From: Hymenopus coronatus
Lineage: Eukaryota; Arthropoda; Insecta; Mantodea; Hymenopodidae
Length of the DNA stretch: 64,000 nucleotides
Direction: 5' to 3'
Assembly: GCA_030762935.1 (NCBI GenBank)
Contig: CM060882.1
Coordinates: 18,667,001 to 18,731,000, forward strand
Shown piece after piece: positions 58,992-64,000 of the stretch. Both the position numbers and the translations under genes were made by a program. The notes under the pieces were generated by a model that ran no database searches, was not told the DNA's origin, and saw only the letters and a program-made list of their open reading frames with translations. The number at the start of each line of letters is the position of its first letter. Positions within the stretch are counted from its first letter, which is position 1.

Positions 58992-59656
58992 ACGTAGCAT
59001 CCGATAACTTACTAATGAATACAGATTCATTTCGAACACTTTGTAGTATCCGAGAACATCCATAGCGAGAACTGAGAACATTACTCGTGTGCCGATAGCG
59101 TAGCATCCGATAACTTACTAATGAATACAGATTCATTTCGAACACTTTGTAGTATCCGAGAACATCCATAGCGAGAACTGAGAACATTACTCGTGTAACG
59201 ATAGCGTAGCATCCGAGAACTTGCTTATGAATACAGATTCATTTCGATCACTTTGTAGTATTCGAGAACATCCATAGCGAGAACTGAGAACATTACTCGT
59301 GTAACGATAGCGTAGCATCCGAGAACTTGCTTATGAATACAGATTCATTTCGATCACTTTGTAGTATTCGAGAACATCCATAGCGAGAACTGAGAACATT
59401 ACTCGTGTAACGATAGCGTAGCATCCGATAACTTACTAATGAATACAGATTCATTTCGAACACTTTGTAGTATCCGAGAACATCCATAGCGAGAACTGAG
59501 AACATTACTCGTGTAACGATAGCGTAGCATCCGAGAACTTGCTTATGAATACAGATTCATTTCGATCACTTTGTAGTATCCGAGAACATCCATAGCGAGA
59601 ACTGAGAACATTACTCGTGTGCCGATAGCGTAGCACCCGAGAACTTGCTTATGAAG
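58992..59656. repeat. 106-bp minisatellite, unit 4 (6.3 copies)
   Basis: Same monomers as unit 3. The total length is exactly one 106-bp monomer shorter (665 vs 771 bp). Confidence 0.95.
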
Positions 59657-59965
59657 AGACTCATTTGGAATCTATTGTAAAAGCGTGTTCGTATGAAGGT
59701 TTCGAGTCTATTGTTATTGTTATTAATAAAGTAAATGCTTGTAGGGGATTAAACTGAGCGGTTTGATCTTCATTGTTTAATATATATTCAGTAATGTTAA
59801 TCGAAGCCTTACTGTTACAGATTATTTTTAATTAGGATTGGTTGTGAAGTCTAGGATGCAATAAATCTCACGTTATATACAATCTAGTTAGGGAACCATA
59901 TTACCAGTCTATAACTTGTTAATTGGGGCAACATTATTTACAACAGTAATTTTAGTAGGAAAAGA

Positions 59966-60567
59966 AAATCTGATGTGCTCCATTCACATAACTTTCTCTA
60001 GCTGTTCTAAATAGAAACCCTTCTTACAAAACCTCATTCTTTTATCTACATCATGATAATTCAGATAAGCGTTAGGAGAATTATATTGTTACTTGTTTCA
60101 TTGTAAGTAGAAGGGAAATAGGGGAATACATCATGCTAAAGCGACAGCCAATGTTTTAAACGCTGTTCATTATGTGAAGCAATTGAAATTCAGTTCGCAT
60201 GATCCCGTTTGAGAAGATTAGTTCAAAATTGAAGCTTATAACAATGAATATGTCGAAAACGGTCAAATATACATGAAAAACGCAGATGGCATAATTTATC
60301 CAGAATAAGCAGCTCTTCAGAGGCTATTCCCAGAAAATTCAAAAATACATTTCAATAGTGGTGTATGTATCTTTAAAATTTCCTCTGTCGGTACCAGAAA
60401 TCGAACCCAGGTCTCCTGCTTGGTAAAAAGCCGCGCTATCACCGCGCCAAGGAGACGACCGTCCGTCATAGTAGACATACGCACACCATGGACATTTTCT
60501 AAAAACGTCTTTTTCTTATATTTCCAGTGGATTCTCGGTATGGAATTTTTGGACACTATGATGTGAG
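59966..60567 (-). repeat. R850 copy with tRNA-like insert, unit 4
   Basis: As unit 2. Confidence 0.65.
60387..60459 (-). mobile_element. tRNA-like sequence, unit 4
   Basis: One base of the B box is changed (plus-strand AGAAATCGAA for AGGAATCGAA), which would weaken a pol III promoter. Confidence 0.6.
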
Positions 60568-61669
60568 CAAGTGATAAACTCGTGTAAGATAAGACTTGTC
60601 TTCGTACAAACAGCATTTCGATAGAGGCTCTTCCTCTAAACCGCAGGTACTTATTGTACCGATTTCAACAATCATTTCAAATGTGTCGGCAATTTTCGCC
60701 AAACTTTTAATTCAACTATTTATTTGCAGACGTTAATGCGCTGCTTCATACTACGTGCAGATAGACAAACCGATACTAACAGCTGTTTTGAAGTAGGGGT
60801 GTACGTAATTTTGTCAACAACAGTTTTAAAAATTCGTAACAAGAAAAGTAATTTTCTCATCAGATATATCACGTTTCACGACATGAATTCATAGAAATTG
60901 TCCAAGGAAGAGAGAATTGAGAAAATAGCGGAAGTTGCGAATGTCCAAAATAAACAAAGGTGTAAAGAACCAGGACAGGAGCGGTTCGATTCCATAGAGG
61001 ATTTTATTTAAAGATCGCGGAAATAATGGTACTGATACGTATAAGCCCATTCATGTATAGCACTACCTGGCGAGGGTTAGATAAATTACGACTTTGTCAA
61101 TTCCCGGATTACAGAGTTCCTCGCCATAGGCGCCTCTTGGCTGCCATCTACACAGAATAATCATAACTATTTAAATACAGTTCGAGTATAGATGGTAGCA
61201 CGTGTGTTTTCTTTGACTATATAAGAGAAGATACAAAATAATAGCGATACTATAATAGAATAAAGTCGAAACTAATAGTATTATGTTGAAAAGCCAGAGC
61301 TTAATAAAACCGATCATTAACTCTTTCAAAACCGATGTATTTAGATCAATTCATAAACCAAAACTTTAAAGGAATGTTCCCTAAAGTCTACGTCTTTTTG
61401 TATGAAATCCATAGGTCGAATTACAGAAGTCATAAGATATACAATTTATTTGTCATTTTTTGGGAAAGGGTCAGGCTGCAAAGTCCGACCCACATAAACG
61501 ATTAACATTTACAAAGAAGCGAATATAGTAGAGGTACCGAGTAGTTTTATATGTGATATCTAAAAGTTTCTTAGGCAAGGCTCCGACCGAACTTAAGTAT
61601 AATTAGTGAATTGTGATTAAAGCAGATTGTTATTCCCTTAACTGTCGGTAGTAGTTAAATAGAATTCAT

Positions 61670-63320
61670 TTGCACAAATCCCCATTCTTTTATCTACAAT
61701 TCTACATCATATTAAGCGAGATGAGCTTTAAGAGAATTGGTATTGTTTCATTCTAAGTAAAAGAGGAAATAGGAATAGTTTATGCTAATTGCTAAAGTGA
61801 TGGCGAATCTTTTAAATCTGATCATTATGTGAAACATTTGAGATTCGGTTCGCTTCAATGGTCTCGTTTGAGAAAAGTAGATGAAAATAAATTGAAGCCT
61901 ATAAAAATGAGTTATCTCAAAAACGGTTAAATCTACATAAAAACATAAATGCCATAAATTACGTGTTTTAACGAGAGGCATATTATTTATGTTGTAAGTT
62001 TTTGCTTATTTCTTGCGGTTTAACTGTCAGGCAAAGTTCCGCAAAATTCATCCAGATTTTAGAGCTCTTCAGAGGCTATTCCCAGAAAATTCAAAATATA
62101 CATTTCAAATATGATGTAAATATCTTTAATATTCGGTATTTTATTCAAAATAGAGCCTTTTTGAGAAAATAAAAAATATTCACAAATGTAGTTGGGGTTG
62201 GGGGGAATTTCTTGAAAATTGTCGTTCTCGGTATCGAATTTTTGGATGGAATACAATGCCTTCTCTATCCACTATGTACAATATACATACGGGCTAGATA
62301 AAGTAAAATCTGATGTGTTCCATTCACGACTTTCTCTACATCGTTGTTACAAATTATTGTTAAAATGCATATACTTCTATCTACTTTATGATAATCGAGA
62401 TAAACAGCAGAAAATGGCTTAATTACTTGATTCCTTGTAAGTAGAAGGGAATAACACTAATAGGGTAAAGCGATAGTCAAATATTTTAAAAACAGCTTGC
62501 ATGTGGTTGAAATCCGTTTCTATGCAGGGTCCGGAGTTGACAAATTTCCGTGTGGGAAAATTGTAAGTATTTTTAATCTGAAAAAAATAACAAAGAATAT
62601 CTCAGAAATTGTCATTTATACGAAACAAACGTATATGATATAAAATGTGTGTTTTAACGTATCTGTGTAGTAAGTTTGTGTCTATCTCTTACGTTTACCA
62701 GTTACGCAAAACTCAGCAAAATTCATTCAGAATAAAGTGGTCTTTAGAGGCTATTCCCAGAAAATTCAAGATATACATTTTATTTGCATATAAATATCTT
62801 TAATTTTAATTAAAGTCGTTATAGGCATTTTTGAGAAAATTAAAATTTTCGAATATTTTTCTATGTAGAGGGTAGTTTAGGGTAGGGAGATTTTCCACAA
62901 AATCTTCGTGTAGCATCCTTGAAGGATACTAAACTTATATACCAAGATTGGTATTTTACCGGGTTTTCGTTTTTGAGTTATCGTGTTCATAGTCACTCAG
63001 ACACACTGACACACATACGGACCTTTTTCTAAAAATGTTGTTTTTGGATCAAGGGGATCCTAAAACATATATTCCCGGTGAAATCTCGTATCGAATTTTT
63101 GGGTGGAATGCAATACCTTCTCTATTCACTGTGTACATTTATATGACATAAATTATGTGTTTTAATGAGATCTAGCTTATTTTTTTGTGTATTTTGTTTT
63201 TGTCTATCTCTTACGGTTTAGCCGTTATGCAAAAATATACAAAACTCATTCAGAATAAGCAGTTCTTCAGAGGTTATTCCCGGAAAATTCAAAATGTACA
63301 TATTATTTATGATGTAATTA
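61670..63320 (-). repeat. Tandem R850 copies, unit 4
   Basis: Same pieces. Private small deletions near 61,856 and 62,806. The change to unit-1-like variants occurs at or just before this block. Confidence 0.7.
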
Positions 63321-63485
63321 ATGTAGTATTCGAGAACATCCATAGCGAGAACTGAGAACATTACTCGTGTGACGATAACGTAGCACCCGAGAACTTGCTT
63401 ATGAAACCATTGTAAATTCAGCATTTGAGACCTCGTATTCGTACGAAGGTTTCGACCATAGTTTCGACTCTTTAGAGTATTCAAT

Positions 63486-64000
63486 GCAGAGTAGAAATGG
63501 GGCGATTCGTGAACGAATCGTTCATATGAACGACTACGAGGAAAGAATCGCATTAATCGTGACAATCTTGGCATGGATCGTGATTCAAAAAGAATCGCGA
63601 GAACCTTGCTAGTCGCAGCATGAATCGTCGTTCAAAAAGAATCGCATGAATCGAAAAGAATAGCATGAATCGTGTCAATCTTAGCAGGTATCGTCGTTCA
63701 AAGAGAATAGCAGAATTGAAGCATCGTGATTAGGTATTAGGGTTCGTTTCTCTTTTGCTTCCACCTTTCCAAGTACCAAGTTGAACTTCGACGAAAACTG
63801 CCGAGTGCGCACGATGATGTGTACAGGGAATTATAACCATTTATTTTATTGTGTGAAAATAAATAGTGCTGAGGCCATGAGGCTAAATATAAGAATATAT
63901 AAATATATAAAATAAAACATATATATTATATATATCTATCAAATACATAAATTATATATATTTGTTATATATTATGCACAATATACATAAGAAAACGAAC
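63486..64000. mobile_element. hAT-like non-autonomous element, unit 4 (cut by window)
   Basis: Starts CAGAGTAG like unit 1 and carries the other unit-1 variants. The right half lies outside the window. Confidence 0.45.

Larger units (their letters stand above)
11806..64000 (+). repeat. Macrosatellite: tandem array of ~14.5-kb units
   Basis: The same long sequence repeats head-to-tail. The point ATGGCTTTG(AATTAC) occurs at 11,806, 23,644 and 37,911, and as ATGGGTTTG at 52,485. Every sub-feature recurs in the same order in each unit. The left edge is abrupt: homology starts inside P-element-like sequence. The right edge lies outside the window. By eye, units 2-4 are nearly identical and unit 1 is somewhat more diverged. 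Each unit is a patchwork of dead transposons, with no intact gene seen. Real array or assembly duplication cannot be told apart from sequence alone, but unit-specific indels argue against simple read duplication. Confidence 0.93.
52485..64000 (+). repeat. Array unit 4 (cut by the window end)
   Basis: Unit-3-like up to about 61.6 kb and unit-1-like from about 61.9 kb on (see findings). It runs off the window inside the hAT-like element. Confidence 0.9.

Noticed and set aside
11806..64000. rDNA or histone gene cluster as explanation for the long tandem units
   Set aside because: No conserved rRNA segment and no histone-like reading frame on either strand; GC content is low throughout.

Overview
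The window is AT-rich, intron-containing and packed with transposon debris, so it is nuclear DNA of an animal. The repeat types (P-element-like, mariner-like and Merlin-like transposases, non-LTR retrotransposons, several tRNA-headed SINEs) fit a large insect genome. A cockroach- or termite-like insect is my best guess, by inference only. I see no bacterial gene, operon, rRNA gene or CRISPR array.

Left part (1-11,805): the only host gene I can support is the 3' end of a RAP-domain (FASTK-family-like) protein gene on the + strand. It has an internal exon at 1156-1273 and a last exon at 6597-6828, joined across a 5.3 kb intron with matching splice phases. A poly(A) signal follows. The intron holds a fold-back hairpin, a SINE, two copies of a dispersed ~0.85-0.95 kb repeat (called R850 here), a Merlin-like transposase pseudogene and a mariner-like transposase fragment inside an inverted repeat. 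Downstream lie a broken non-LTR retrotransposon (interrupted by a 184-bp triplicate repeat and a SINE), a second hairpin, and more R850 copies.

Right part (11,806 to the window end): about 52 kb is one head-to-tail tandem array of a very large unit. Taking a fixed point (the ATGGCTTTG at 11,806), units begin at 11,806, 23,644, 37,911 and 52,485, so they are about 11.8, 14.3, 14.6 and >11.5 kb long; the fourth runs off the window. Each unit carries the same order of parts: P-element-like transposase end, ~123-148-bp minisatellite, LINE reverse-transcriptase fragment A, R850 copy, SINE tail, LINE fragment B, SINE pieces, 106-bp minisatellite, R850 copy with a tRNA-like insert, tandem R850 copies, a hAT-like non-autonomous element, a SINE-like GC-richer patch, and the rest of the P-element-like transposase, which crosses the unit junction.

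Units differ by large indels (unit 1 lacks 2.4 kb and 0.4 kb and has an extra 0.9 kb R850 copy), by minisatellite copy number, and by single-base variants. Unit 4 changes from unit-3-like to unit-1-like variants near 61.6-61.9 kb, which suggests unequal exchange or gene conversion. No intact protein-coding gene was found inside the array. It reads as a macrosatellite built from dead transposons, with misassembly as the main alternative.
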